The notes under the pieces were generated by a model. That model was not told the origin of the DNA. It did not search any database and saw only the letters and a list, made by a program, of their open reading frames with translations. Shown here piece by piece: positions 1 to 9,310 of a stretch of 64,000 nt of DNA. Source of the stretch: HXMU1420-13 sp965229525 (GTDB lineage Bacteria; Bacteroidota; Rhodothermia; Balneolales; Balneolaceae); contig OZ245886.1 of the NCBI GenBank assembly GCA_965229525.1, positions 1,302,001-1,366,000 on the forward strand, in the 5' to 3' direction. Both the position numbers and the translations under genes were made by a program. Each line of letters opens with the position of its first letter. The stretch's first letter is position 1.

Positions 1-1
1 A

Positions 2-1360
2 CAACGAGTCATTGAAAGTGTCGAAAATCACGCTGGTGACCTCACTGAACTTAGCGATGCCATCTGGGAATTTGCTGAGATTGCATTCCTGGAAGATCAA
101 TCTGCGGAAGCTCTTTCAAATTTTGCAGAACAACATGGATTTACCGTAATGCGAGGTGTGGGTGAAATTCCAACTGCTTTTACCGCAGAATATTCAAATG
201 GGGATGGACCAATCATTGGGATTATGGGTGAATTTGATGCCCTGCCTGGTCTATCTCAGGAAACTGTTCCCTATAAATCTCCCTTGATTGATGCTGCACC
301 GGGTCATGGTTGTGGTCATAATTTATTTGGTGTTGCTTCTTTGGGAGCGGCTATCACGATTAAAGAATTGCTGGAGTCAGGTGAACTTCAGGGCACCATT
401 CGGTTTTATGGCACTCCGGCTGAAGAGAAGTTTTTTGGTAAATTGTGGATGATCCGCGCCGGCCTTTTTGATGATGTGGATGTGATGATGGACTGGCACC
501 CAAGCGCTGAAACTCAAGCTAATGTCCAATCTAGTTTAGCATTGGTGGATTTTCTGGTTGAATTCTACGGACAGGCTGCACATGCCTCAGGAGATCCATG
601 GAATGGTCGTAGTGCCGGTGATGCCCTTGAACTTTATACCGATGGAATTAATATGTATCGAGAGCATATTAAACCAACTGTTCGGATACACTATCACATA
701 CAGGATGCAGGAAAAGTGGTAAATGTAGTGCCAGATTATTCAAAAATCTGGGTTCGGGTTCGTGATACAAAAAGAGCGGGATTACAGGAAGTATATGAGC
801 GAGTTATGGCCATGGCCGAAGGCGCTGCCATCATGGCAAATGTAGATCATACGGTTTCATTGATTTCCGGTATTCATGAGGTTTTGCCCAACAGAACCGG
901 TGGAGCCGCCTTACAAGCCAATCTTGAAACTCTGGGAACTATTGAGTACACCGAAGAAGAAGAGGAATTTGCCAAAGCAATCCAGGAAGCAACGGGTAAA
1001 GATCAGGTTGGAATAGATATGCAGATCAACCCTCTTAAAGAAACAGCAGAACACCCAATGGGTGGATCAACGGATGTGGGTGATGTTAGTTTTATTACCC
1101 CAACAATCCGACTTGGTGTAACAACTGCTCCAAAAGGAACACCGTGGCATTCATGGGCTGTGGTAGCAACTGGCGGGATGTCGATTGGTCATAAGGGGAT
1201 GTTGTATGCAACTAAAGCTCTCTCCATGACGATGATCGATCTTTATCAAAACCCACAATTAGTGGAGGATGTGAAGGCAGAGTTTCTGGAACGAAAAGGA
1301 GATTATGTTTATGAAGGAATGGTTCCTCCGGGTCCACCGCCTTTAGATTTTGAGCAGTAA
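2..1360 (+). CDS. M20-family amidohydrolase (AbgB-like), 5' truncated
   Basis: The frame is open from base 2, so the gene starts before the window; the internal ATG at 149 is not the real start. It resembles metal-dependent M20 amidohydrolases related to p-aminobenzoyl-glutamate hydrolase subunit B, which cleave amide bonds of small acyl-amino acids. Visible signatures are GEFDALPG, the metal-site motif GHGCGHN, the TPAEE acidic pair, a DWHPS stretch and a late PWHSW. The middle holds the small dimerisation domain (GQAAHASGDPW). A possible signal peptide cannot be judged because the N-terminus is missing. The substrate is inferred only at the level of amide hydrolysis. Confidence 0.85.
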   Translation, partial: QRVIESVENHAGDLTELSDAIWEFAEIAFLEDQSAEALSNFAEQHGFTVMRGVGEIPTAFTAEYSNGDGPIIGIMGEFDALPGLSQETVPYKSPLIDAAPGHGCGHNLFGVASLGAAITIKELLESGELQGTIRFYGTPAEEKFFGKLWMIRAGLFDDVDVMMDWHPSAETQANVQSSLALVDFLVEFYGQAAHASGDPWNGRSAGDALELYTDGINMYREHIKPTVRIHYHIQDAGKVVNVVPDYSKIWVRVRDTKRAGLQEVYERVMAMAEGAAIMANVDHTVSLISGIHEVLPNRTGGAALQANLETLGTIEYTEEEEEFAKAIQEATGKDQVGIDMQINPLKETAEHPMGGSTDVGDVSFITPTIRLGVTTAPKGTPWHSWAVVATGGMSIGHKGMLYATKALSMTMIDLYQNPQLVEDVKAEFLERKGDYVYEGMVPPGPPPLDFEQ

Positions 1361-1382
1361 ATCTGAGCAGAGTCTCATTAAT

Positions 1383-1451
1383 GTCATTCCTGTGAAGGCG
1401 GAAATCTTGGTTGTTTTACAATTCTAGATCGCTCAACACCTTCGGGATGAC
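1383..1451. repeat. REP-like element with GTCATTCC...GGGATGAC ends
   Basis: This short intergenic element is bounded by inverted ends GTCATTCC and GGGATGAC. It carries the internal AATCTTG and CTAGATC words also seen in the elements at 37442, 41006 and 43179. It lies just after the amidohydrolase stop, in front of the terminator. Confidence 0.6.
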
Positions 1452-1470
1452 TTAAACATTGACTATAAAC

Positions 1471-1501
1471 AAAAAAAGCCTCCGAGTTGGAGGCTTTTTT
1501 A
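1471..1501. terminator. bidirectional intrinsic terminator
   Basis: A-tract, GCCTCC / GGAGGC stem with a short GAGTT loop, then a T-tract. It sits between the convergent amidohydrolase and peptide-transporter genes and can serve both. Confidence 0.85.
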
Positions 1502-1517
1502 TAGAATTGAATTTCAT

Positions 1518-3065
1518 CTAATGGACGTTGCCCATCAATTTTCTGATTGGTTTCGAAAACAAGAGAAGTACAATACCGGCACCTACGGTTGTATACACAA
1601 TCAACATATATTGATCCGGCATGGATGCCAGTGCATCTGAAGTTCCTCCACTTAAAGACCCCGCAATCAAACCTGCAAACAGGTTACCCATTGCAATCGA
1701 CAAGAACCACATACCCATCATCTGACCGGCATAACGATGTGGGGAAAGCTTGGTCACCAAACTCAATCCAACCGGACTTAAACTTAATTCACCGAACGTG
1801 TGGAATAAATAAGTGAAAATTAACCATGTTGGTGCAGCAAGATCACCCGAAGCAGCAATCTTAGCCGCGAAATACATCACTAAGAAACCTATACCTAAAA
1901 GTATCAACCCAAAAGCAAACTTCAGCGGAGAGCTTGGTTCCAAATGTTTCTTCGCTAGCCACACCCACATCGCTCCAAAAATTGGTGCAAAGATGATGAT
2001 AAACATCGAATTGATAGATTGAAACATCCCCGCCGGAATCTCCCATCCAAATACTGTACGATCAGTGAATCGTTCTGCAAAAAGATTCAAGGTAGAACCT
2101 GCCTGTTCAAAGCCTGACCAGAACAATGCTGAAAAAATTAAGAGGAGACCAATAACTCCTACTTTCTTTTTCTCTTCATCATTCAATCCACCTAATAGGA
2201 ATACATATCCGAAGAAAAGTACCGCTGCTGCAGAAATGATGTATTTAGATGCATTTGCAATGCTTACTGCATCAATTGAAATCACATCGAAAAAAAACAG
2301 TGCAAATATTATTACGGCTACACCACCTACAATTTTTGCAATATTTGCTGTTTTCGCAGCTTTTTCTTTTTCCTCTGGTGTTTCATAAACAGGAGCATCA
2401 CCAAACCCATCTAAATTAGATGCTGTAGTTTTGTATTGGATTAAGCCGAGCAACATACCAATACCTGCTGCACCGAATCCTAAATGCCAGTCTACTTCGG
2501 CGGCAAGGAAACTACAAACGATGGGAGCTAACAATGCGCCAATATTAATCCCCATGTAGAAAATGGAGAAACCGGCATCACGTTTAGCAGGATCATTATC
2601 ATGATCACCGCCGTAAAGTTCACCAACGATACTGCTTACATTAGGTTTAAGCATTCCTGTTCCTGCTGCAATTAAAACCAGCCCCAGAAAGAAGGAATTG
2701 GTATCCAATGCTGATACACCTTCACTATGGCCCCCAAAAAGAGCAAAAATACCAGGAAGAGCCATTGTAAAATGCCCCATCGTAATGATAATACCACCAT
2801 ACCAAACTGATTTTTTTAGACCAATGATATGATCTGCCAGCCAACCACCAGGTAATGCCAATAAGTATACACCCATCGTGTATAACCCGTAAATAGCACC
2901 TGAAGTTACATCATCAAATTCCAGCCCTCCTGATAACGCAGGTGTAGTCATAAAAAGAATTAGAAGCGCCCGCATACCATAGTAGCTGAATCGTTCCCAC
3001 ATTTCGGTAAAGAATAAAGTGGCAAGTCCGGCAGGGTGCCCAAAGAAAGTTTTTGTACTCATCAA
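1518..3065 (-). CDS. POT/PTR2-family proton-dependent oligopeptide transporter
   Basis: A 515-residue inner-membrane transporter of the POT family of the major facilitator superfamily, which imports di- and tripeptides with protons. The N-terminus has the diagnostic ExxER motif (E21, E24, R25) followed by FSYYGMRALL. The conserved FYMGINIGA signature in the middle is the second POT hallmark. About 12-14 hydrophobic segments are visible. Start is one of two adjacent ATGs (3065 or 3062). It has its own upstream region (3066-3288) after the terminator of the phosphofructokinase gene, so it is probably transcribed alone. Exact substrates are unknown. Confidence 0.92.
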   Translation of the reverse strand: MMSTKTFFGHPAGLATLFFTEMWERFSYYGMRALLILFMTTPALSGGLEFDDVTSGAIYGLYTMGVYLLALPGGWLADHIIGLKKSVWYGGIIITMGHFTMALPGIFALFGGHSEGVSALDTNSFFLGLVLIAAGTGMLKPNVSSIVGELYGGDHDNDPAKRDAGFSIFYMGINIGALLAPIVCSFLAAEVDWHLGFGAAGIGMLLGLIQYKTTASNLDGFGDAPVYETPEEKEKAAKTANIAKIVGGVAVIIFALFFFDVISIDAVSIANASKYIISAAAVLFFGYVFLLGGLNDEEKKKVGVIGLLLIFSALFWSGFEQAGSTLNLFAERFTDRTVFGWEIPAGMFQSINSMFIIIFAPIFGAMWVWLAKKHLEPSSPLKFAFGLILLGIGFLVMYFAAKIAASGDLAAPTWLIFTYLFHTFGELSLSPVGLSLVTKLSPHRYAGQMMGMWFLSIAMGNLFAGLIAGSLSGGTSDALASMPDQYMLIVYTTVGAGIVLLLFSKPIRKLMGNVH

Positions 3066-3220
3066 GGAAAAGTCTGGTTAGTGTTTTTTATCCCACAATC
3101 TGTCGATGATACCTATTCATGCATTCGACCGCAAGCATTTATCAGGATTTGACGTCTTGATCTTCATCCTTTCTTCATACTTGTGCTCTAGGTTTGTTGA
3201 TGAATTTTATGAACAAGCTC

Positions 3221-3252
3221 GAGGTAAAATTTTAATCGATCAATTTTACCTC
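3221..3252. promoter_or_regulatory. perfect 11-bp inverted repeat upstream of the peptide transporter
   Basis: GAGGTAAAATT and AATTTTACCTC flank a 10-base centre. It lies about 155 bp upstream of the POT start and outside the pfk terminator. It could be an operator or an RNA hairpin; the function is inferred only from position and symmetry. Confidence 0.4.
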
Positions 3253-3288
3253 TTTTGGAAATCGCTTGTCCTTTCACGTATAAAACAA

Positions 3289-3322
3289 AACCCCGACGCT
3301 CGAAAAGTGCCGGGGTTTTTTT
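3289..3322. terminator. intrinsic terminator after the phosphofructokinase gene
   Basis: The ends CCCCG and CGGGG form a stem (with one imperfect position inside) flanked by A- and T-tracts. It lies immediately downstream of the minus-strand pfk stop. Confidence 0.75.
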
Positions 3323-3344
3323 AATAGTTTCTCAAACTAACGCT

Positions 3345-4550
3345 CTAATACTCGCTCGTCATAATAAACAACGGTTGCATCTCAAAGCTCTTGTAGAACG
3401 GACGAAGTCGCTCCGTATCATAGTGTCTATTCACATTTACAACTTTTTTCTTACTAGTCACAATGTCTATGGGAACATTATCATAACGACCATTCTTAAG
3501 TACAACCAAACGACCATGTATTCCCTGTAAGATCAGATCTAATGCTAAATTACCATAAGCCATTGGTGCTATAGAATCTATTGCATCTGGGTCGCCACCT
3601 CGAACCATATACCCAAGCTTTTGATTGATGATATTCACCGTTTTTCCATTATTGTATTTTGGTGACAATTTTTTGAGCTCGTCGGAAACCAAATCACCAA
3701 TTCCCCCAAGTTTCTTGTGACCATATGCGTCGGTTGTAGCATCCTGGAATACCATTTCACCTCCTTTGAACATGGCACCTTCAGAAACCAAAAGCATAGA
3801 ATAGCGACTTGGATTCTTCATTCGGTCATAGTTCATCAATTCTGCCAGTTGCTCGATTTCGAACTTATACTCGGGAATTACACATCTACTTGCTGCTCCA
3901 GCCATGGTTGGTAACATCGCTGTGTAGCCTGCATATCTACCAAATACTTCCATAACCAAGAATCGCTCATGCGATCCAGCAGATGTTCTTAGTGTGTTTG
4001 CAAGCTGAATAGTTCGTGTAATACAGGTACTAAAACCAATACAATAATCGGTTCCCGGAACATCATTATCCATGGTTTTTGGGAGTGCAACCACTTTAAC
4101 CCCTTCTGTATAAAGACGAACGCCATAACTAAGCGTGTCATCACCACCAATCGGAATCAGATAATCAACACCAGCCCATTCCAGGTTTTTCAGAACTTCC
4201 GGGGTAAGATCGTTTACATCTTCTGTGTAAGTATCTTTCAGATGTTCTGGTACCGCCCCTTTAACAACATGGCTTGGTCGTGTTCTTGAAGTATGTAGAA
4301 ACGTACCACCGGTTCGTCCGGCTTTATTTACAATTTCTTCGGTTAGATCAATTAAATTATTTGAGTTATCAACTTTTGTATCTCTGATGATATCAATAAG
4401 TCCGGCCCAGCCTCTACGAAAACCGATTACGCGATAACCTTCTCTTAATGCACGAATAGTTACCCCCCTGATTGCCGGGTTAAGACCGGGCACATCGCCT
4501 CCCCCGGTTAAAATTCCTATTGTACCTTTATATTTTGCTTTTTTAGACAT
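3345..4550 (-). CDS. 6-phosphofructokinase, predicted pyrophosphate-dependent
   Basis: A 401-residue phosphofructokinase that phosphorylates fructose 6-phosphate in glycolysis. The N-terminal loop is GILTGGGDVPGLN. The phosphoryl-donor motif reads GGDD (residues 135-138), and the catalytic loop reads PKTMDND (157-163). In this superfamily the pair Asp at the second donor-loop position (E. coli Gly104) and Lys before TxDND (E. coli Gly124) marks PPi-dependent enzymes, whereas ATP enzymes have Gly at the first site. The donor is therefore predicted to be pyrophosphate, which would make the step reversible. The gene stands alone, with its terminator downstream. Confidence 0.88.
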   Translation of the reverse strand: MSKKAKYKGTIGILTGGGDVPGLNPAIRGVTIRALREGYRVIGFRRGWAGLIDIIRDTKVDNSNNLIDLTEEIVNKAGRTGGTFLHTSRTRPSHVVKGAVPEHLKDTYTEDVNDLTPEVLKNLEWAGVDYLIPIGGDDTLSYGVRLYTEGVKVVALPKTMDNDVPGTDYCIGFSTCITRTIQLANTLRTSAGSHERFLVMEVFGRYAGYTAMLPTMAGAASRCVIPEYKFEIEQLAELMNYDRMKNPSRYSMLLVSEGAMFKGGEMVFQDATTDAYGHKKLGGIGDLVSDELKKLSPKYNNGKTVNIINQKLGYMVRGGDPDAIDSIAPMAYGNLALDLILQGIHGRLVVLKNGRYDNVPIDIVTSKKKVVNVNRHYDTERLRPFYKSFEMQPLFIMTSEY

Positions 4551-4676
4551 ATTCCTCCTATGGGTTTCGAATAGAGTAAGTGAAGTGTGTGAATAATTTA
4601 TGAAAAGCGCTTTTTAATAATCAATTCATAATATCTTCAACTTTTGGAACTAACGTATTCCAAGCGACAATTAAAA

Positions 4677-4683
4677 GGGGAGG
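4677..4683 (+). promoter_or_regulatory. Shine-Dalgarno GGGGAGG deciding the start at 4689
   Basis: A strong purine-rich site lies six bases before ATG 4689. The upstream in-frame start at 4644 has no such site. Confidence 0.7.
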
Positions 4684-4688
4684 TACTT

Positions 4689-5888
4689 ATGAAAAAGCGA
4701 GTTGTTATAATTGGGTCTAGTTTTGCTGGATATTCAACAGCTTTAAGCCTGGCAAAATTATTTCATGGCAGACATGATATTACTGTAATCGATAAGTCGC
4801 CAGAGTTTACTTTCTTACCATCATTGGTTTGGCATCCATTTGGGTATCGTAATTCTGATGATATTTCTTTCGATACACGTCCGATTTATAAAGATCATGA
4901 CATTGAGTTTATTCAGGAAACCGTCTATGGGTTTGATCTGGACGATCAGGTAATTTATACATCAAGTGAGGACGTTGCCTATGACTATTTAGTTCTGGCT
5001 ACGGGTACTAAACCAAATTATGGAAGCATAAAAGGGTTTGCACCGGAAAACCACATTTATTCCATTTGTACCTTCGGTGAGGCGGAGAGAACGCGTTTAG
5101 CCTGGAAAGAATTTCTAAAAGACCCTGGGCCAATTGTAATCGGTTCTGGGCAATGGTCGGGGTACTTTTTTGCCGCTTATGAGTTTCTACTCAATGTACT
5201 TTATCATTTGAAAGCACACCATTTACTTGATAAAGTTCCAATTCACTTCATAACCGCAGAGCCTTATCTAACTCATTTTGGTATCGGTGGAATTCATGAA
5301 GATGTTCGGGCATGCGAGCATTTATTCAATCGTTATAACATTAAATGGAAAACAAATGCCGAGATTCGTGAACTAAAAAAAGGCAAAGTTACACTTGAAA
5401 GTGGTGAAGAGATTGATTCAAAATTCACCATGGTAATTCCCCAGTTTATTGGAATTGATGCTGTACGTACAACACATAGATTGGCAAATTTTGCTGGTTT
5501 GATTAAAGTGAACAATGAATTCCAGCATGTTAAATTTCCAAATATTTATGGTGCAGGTGGTTCGGTGTATATCGCTCAGGAAGATGAAACCAAGGTACCA
5601 TGCGGTGTTCCTAGAACTCGATACTGCACCGACATTATGGCTAAAACAGTAGCCTATAATATCGCCTCAGACATTCTTGGTGGTTCGAGAGTATCTGTGA
5701 CAAATCATCGCCTATATGAATATTGCAAGCAAGATATGGATCACCTAAGCGCGCTGTTTTTTAGAAACGCTGATGACGGTGAACACGATCTAGATTTTAT
5801 CGCAAAGAAATCTAGCGATAAATGGGCTAATATGAGTATTGGTGAATACATTGAGTCATCTTTTAATACAGAAGACCTAAAAATTTAA
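4689..5888 (+). CDS. FAD-dependent oxidoreductase, sulfide:quinone reductase-like
   Basis: A 399-residue flavoprotein starting MKKRVVIIG, an N-terminal dinucleotide fold (GSSFAG). The layout matches the SQR / flavocytochrome c sulfide dehydrogenase-like branch: LATGTKPN, then YSICTFGEAE with Cys127, then a second glycine motif VIGSGQ, and late VPCGVPRTRYC with Cys305 and Cys313. In classical SQR the segment before PAYEF carries a catalytic Cys (about 160); here it reads GSGQWSGYFFAAYEF with no Cys. Sulfide oxidation is therefore uncertain, and it may be a type II NADH dehydrogenase-like or divergent SQR enzyme. Peripheral membrane attachment is likely for the family. Confidence 0.75.
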   Translation: MKKRVVIIGSSFAGYSTALSLAKLFHGRHDITVIDKSPEFTFLPSLVWHPFGYRNSDDISFDTRPIYKDHDIEFIQETVYGFDLDDQVIYTSSEDVAYDYLVLATGTKPNYGSIKGFAPENHIYSICTFGEAERTRLAWKEFLKDPGPIVIGSGQWSGYFFAAYEFLLNVLYHLKAHHLLDKVPIHFITAEPYLTHFGIGGIHEDVRACEHLFNRYNIKWKTNAEIRELKKGKVTLESGEEIDSKFTMVIPQFIGIDAVRTTHRLANFAGLIKVNNEFQHVKFPNIYGAGGSVYIAQEDETKVPCGVPRTRYCTDIMAKTVAYNIASDILGGSRVSVTNHRLYEYCKQDMDHLSALFFRNADDGEHDLDFIAKKSSDKWANMSIGEYIESSFNTEDLKI

Positions 5889-5947
5889 CGATTGAAACAT
5901 CCTGGTCGTAAATCCGTGATAGGTTCCATTAGCTAACATTAGTACTT

Positions 5948-6424
5948 ATGGAACTTATCTGGATTATCATTGGCGCAATATTCATCATTGTTGGATTGAT
6001 TGGTGCCTTTCTACCCATTATACCTGGGTTACCTTTCTCTTATTTAGGATTATTAGTCCTACAATTTAGTGGTGTTGCAACCTTTTCAACCACTTTTTTG
6101 GTGGTATGGGCAATCGTAATTGTAGCAATTTTAGTTCTTGAAAATGCACTTCCAGCCTACACTACTAAGAAGTTTGGCGGGACAACTTACGGTTCTACTG
6201 GTAGTATGATTGGGATGATTGTAGGGATGTTCTTTTTCCCACCTCTTGGGTTTTTCTTAGGTACTTTAGTCGGAGCTTTTATTGGTGAGATGCTTTTTAA
6301 ACAAGATGTAAACGTGGCTCTTAAGTCTGCATGGGGTTCTTTTCTTGGGTTCCTTACCGGTACCATGATAAAGACCATAGTCGCTGCTATGTTTGCGGTG
6401 ATGTTCTTCCGCGCTGTTTTTTAG
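5948..6424 (+). CDS. DUF456-family small integral membrane protein
   Basis: A 158-residue, strongly hydrophobic protein with about four membrane segments and glycine-rich turns (IIPGLPFSYLG, FFPPLGFFLGTLVGAFIGE) typical of DUF456 proteins. Function is unknown in this family. It follows the SQR-like gene by 59 bp on the same strand and could be co-transcribed with it. Confidence 0.8.
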   Translation: MELIWIIIGAIFIIVGLIGAFLPIIPGLPFSYLGLLVLQFSGVATFSTTFLVVWAIVIVAILVLENALPAYTTKKFGGTTYGSTGSMIGMIVGMFFFPPLGFFLGTLVGAFIGEMLFKQDVNVALKSAWGSFLGFLTGTMIKTIVAAMFAVMFFRAVF

Positions 6425-6450
6425 AATCTGCCAGCACTAATACTAAAATT

Positions 6451-6571
6451 TCATTCCTGCGATTGCAGGAATCTTGTTTATAATGGAATCCAGATCCCCG
6501 AACCAGTTGGGGAAGACTAGATTATTTTAACTACGGGAATTGGTCATCCCGCACTAGTTGCGGGATCTGTG
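6451..6571. repeat. cluster of three short palindromes (REP-like)
   Basis: Three successive small hairpins: ATTCCTGC/GCAGGAAT (6453-6472), CCCC/GGGG (about 6497-6512) and TCCCGC/GCGGGA (6547-6565). The sequence words match the other dispersed elements (GGAATCT, GTCATCCC). It lies between convergent genes and may also act in transcript termination. Confidence 0.6.
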
Positions 6572-6589
6572 ATTGGAAGATTTCAATTC

Positions 6590-9229
6590 TTACTTAATCA
6601 ATTGCATGGTTTTTGTGAGTACCTCATCTCCAATCGACAATCGATAGATATAGGTTCCACTAGCTAGATTTGATCCATCGAATTGAATTTGATGAAACCC
6701 CGCTCCTCGAACTCCGTCAACCAATGTCTCTACCAATTTGCCTTGAATGTCATACACCTGAAGTAGAACATCTCCAGTGGTTACCAGTTGAAATTGGATA
6801 GTTGTTGAAGGATTAAATGGGTTTGGATAGTTCTGTTCAAGCTCAAATATTGAAACACGATCAATTGATTCAGTGGAAGATTTGATCAGATCCAGGTCTA
6901 TCTCATAAGCTCCATTTCCATGGGTTGCCACTCTTAATTTTCGATTCGATCTCGAGACTACCAAGTCCATAGCGAAAACAGCGTCGGGTAAATTCCCATT
7001 TACATTCATCCAAGTAAGCCCACCATTTTCAGATTGATAGACCCCTAGCTCATTCCCGACAAATATTCTTAGCTCATTTTCGGGATCTACTGTAACCGAC
7101 CATGTTGGAACATCCGGTAAACCTGTGCCTATATCAGACCAGCTGTCACCGCCGTCTACCGTTTTAAATACATGTGATGTTCCAAATCCGCCAAAGGTGA
7201 TATAAGCGATGTTATCATTGTTTGGATCAACGGCCATATCTGTTGGGAAGCGATCTGGTAAATCTTGCGTGATTTGTCGCCAGGTATCACCACCATTTCT
7301 AGTAACGTAAACATTAGAGCGTACTACTTTCGGACTTGAAGCAGCATAAACAACATCCACACTTTGTTCTGATGCAGCTAACACCGACATTGCGTTTCCA
7401 TCGAGTGTAAAACCATCATTTGTAATGCTCCAGGAAACTCCTTTATTCCCCGATTTAAATATTCTTTCTCCACCTAAATAAAGGGTGCTATTATCTACCG
7501 GACTAAGAACAAAAGGGGTGATGAAATTGGTCTCCTCCGCAGGAAAACTATTTACATTTGGTCGAGTAACAAAAGTTGAGACTCTGAATAAATTTTCGCT
7601 CAAACAAATTCGCCCAAACTGAGAAGAAACGTAGGCTTCATTATTATTTGATTGATTGAGCGCTGTCCACGATCCATCGCCACCGCACTCTCTTCTCCAG
7701 TCCAGTTCGCCTTCGTATATAATGCTGCTATTATCCTGAAGTCCTCCAAAAAATAAATTCGGACTACCATTCGAATTTGAAACACCATTATAAAACTGTG
7801 TGGTTTGATATCCTGAATTCAGGTTTTCAAAATAAGTGCCAGCATCTTTTGTTCTGAATACCCCACCGTCATTCACGAAATAGATAGTATCCGGCATTGT
7901 TGGGTGAAAAATTATATCGTGATGATCAGCCCACGATACCAAATATGGATATACATCCGTCTGTTCACCTGCAGCCGGGTTTAATTGAGAAGTCTGAATT
8001 ACATCGTTAAAATTTGCTCCGCTTAAATTAGATTTATACACCGTAAAAGGTTGACCAGCAGCCCAAACAATATTTGGGTTCTCGGGATGAATGGCTATTG
8101 CATGTGAATACCAACCTTGAAAAGTTGCATAAATTTCATTGCTACTAAACACAAGATCCCAGGTATCCCCACCATCTTCTGTTCTCATCAACCAGGTTTT
8201 TATTTCATCTTCGGTGGCATCAATTGCTCCGTTAGAATTACCGATGCTTGCCATTACTATATCCGGGTCTGATGGAGATATTGCTAATACGGCTTTACCA
8301 AAATACTGAAACGGTCCTCCCCCAGCTAGTAGATTGGCTTTCTCGAATGAGGCGCCACCATCTTGAGTTCTATAAATACCATGGCCAAATGATCCCATAC
8401 CACCATGTGCTACAAAAACTGTATTGGTATCGGCTGGATTGATAACAACATCCGTAGCCATTGGAATACCATGCACTATTTGCCAGTTTTCACCATTATC
8501 TCTAGATCTGTAAACACCATTAGTTGTCGCTGCCCATATGGATGCAGAACGAAGTGGGTTAATTTGAATTTTTTGTATCGCTCTTCTTTGATTGAGTGAC
8601 CAATCCAGGCTTTTTTCCCAGGTCTGGCCGCCATCAGTAGTTTTTAGAATTCCTATCCCGTAGCTGCCTCGAGTTGTTCTTTCTGGACCTATTCCGGGAA
8701 AATTTTCAGCAGTTCCATAAGCTTCGCCAGTTCCAATGTACATCACATCCGGATTATTTGGATCGATATCAATGGCTCCTACTCCCAGTACAGGAAACCC
8801 AGTAGAAACATATTCCCACGCATTTAATCCGGCCCCACCAGAAGTACTTTTCCATAAACCGCCGCTTGCCGATCCCGCGAATAAGAGTTCAGGGTCTTCA
8901 GGATGGATGGCTAGTGCCAGTGTTCTCCCACCAATGTTATGTGGCCCCATCGTTTCCCACATTGGATTGATTGAACTTTTCCGTTTTTGGATCATCATTT
9001 CACCAAAAGCATCTGCAAAACCCTGTTCCGGTATATCCTTATTTGGATATGAGCGCACATTACTAAGGTATGTCATTGAATTTTTAGCGCCGGTATAAAC
9101 CGCGTCAATAGGATCAAGGGTGGATAAGATGGAGGATGTTGATGAAGATTTAGAAACTGAGTAAAAAACCCAGCCCATAGACGCAATTGCCACAAATGCG
9201 ATTACATAGTACCATTTTGATTTTATCAT
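6590..9229 (-). CDS. secreted BNR/Asp-box beta-propeller protein with T9SS sorting domain
   Basis: An 879-residue exported protein. The N-terminus (MIKSKWYYVIAFVAIASMGWVFY) is a signal sequence or anchor. The body carries at least nine Asp-box/BNR-like repeats of the form TxDGGxTW (for example KTTDGGQTW, RTEDGGDTW, KTVDGGDSW), as in sialidase-like and sortilin/Vps10-like propellers. The last ~85 residues begin LEQNYPNPFNPSTTI and end GTYIYRLSIGDEVLTKTMQLIK, the T9SS type A sorting domain that directs passage through the outer membrane and attachment or release at the surface. No enzymatic residues can be assigned, so a sialidase call would be unsupported. Confidence 0.88.
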   Translation of the reverse strand: MIKSKWYYVIAFVAIASMGWVFYSVSKSSSTSSILSTLDPIDAVYTGAKNSMTYLSNVRSYPNKDIPEQGFADAFGEMMIQKRKSSINPMWETMGPHNIGGRTLALAIHPEDPELLFAGSASGGLWKSTSGGAGLNAWEYVSTGFPVLGVGAIDIDPNNPDVMYIGTGEAYGTAENFPGIGPERTTRGSYGIGILKTTDGGQTWEKSLDWSLNQRRAIQKIQINPLRSASIWAATTNGVYRSRDNGENWQIVHGIPMATDVVINPADTNTVFVAHGGMGSFGHGIYRTQDGGASFEKANLLAGGGPFQYFGKAVLAISPSDPDIVMASIGNSNGAIDATEDEIKTWLMRTEDGGDTWDLVFSSNEIYATFQGWYSHAIAIHPENPNIVWAAGQPFTVYKSNLSGANFNDVIQTSQLNPAAGEQTDVYPYLVSWADHHDIIFHPTMPDTIYFVNDGGVFRTKDAGTYFENLNSGYQTTQFYNGVSNSNGSPNLFFGGLQDNSSIIYEGELDWRRECGGDGSWTALNQSNNNEAYVSSQFGRICLSENLFRVSTFVTRPNVNSFPAEETNFITPFVLSPVDNSTLYLGGERIFKSGNKGVSWSITNDGFTLDGNAMSVLAASEQSVDVVYAASSPKVVRSNVYVTRNGGDTWRQITQDLPDRFPTDMAVDPNNDNIAYITFGGFGTSHVFKTVDGGDSWSDIGTGLPDVPTWSVTVDPENELRIFVGNELGVYQSENGGLTWMNVNGNLPDAVFAMDLVVSRSNRKLRVATHGNGAYEIDLDLIKSSTESIDRVSIFELEQNYPNPFNPSTTIQFQLVTTGDVLLQVYDIQGKLVETLVDGVRGAGFHQIQFDGSNLASGTYIYRLSIGDEVLTKTMQLIK

Positions 9230-9310
9230 ACCCGAGAATAAATATTAAGAGAGATAAGAGTATTAATGATTTACTTCTGATTTTATTATAAATCGAAAAA
9301 ATCACCTTAA

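Noticed and set aside
6590..9229. Sialidase call for the BNR protein
   Set aside because: Asp-box repeats are present, but the FRIP motif and catalytic Arg triad of sialidases are not seen.
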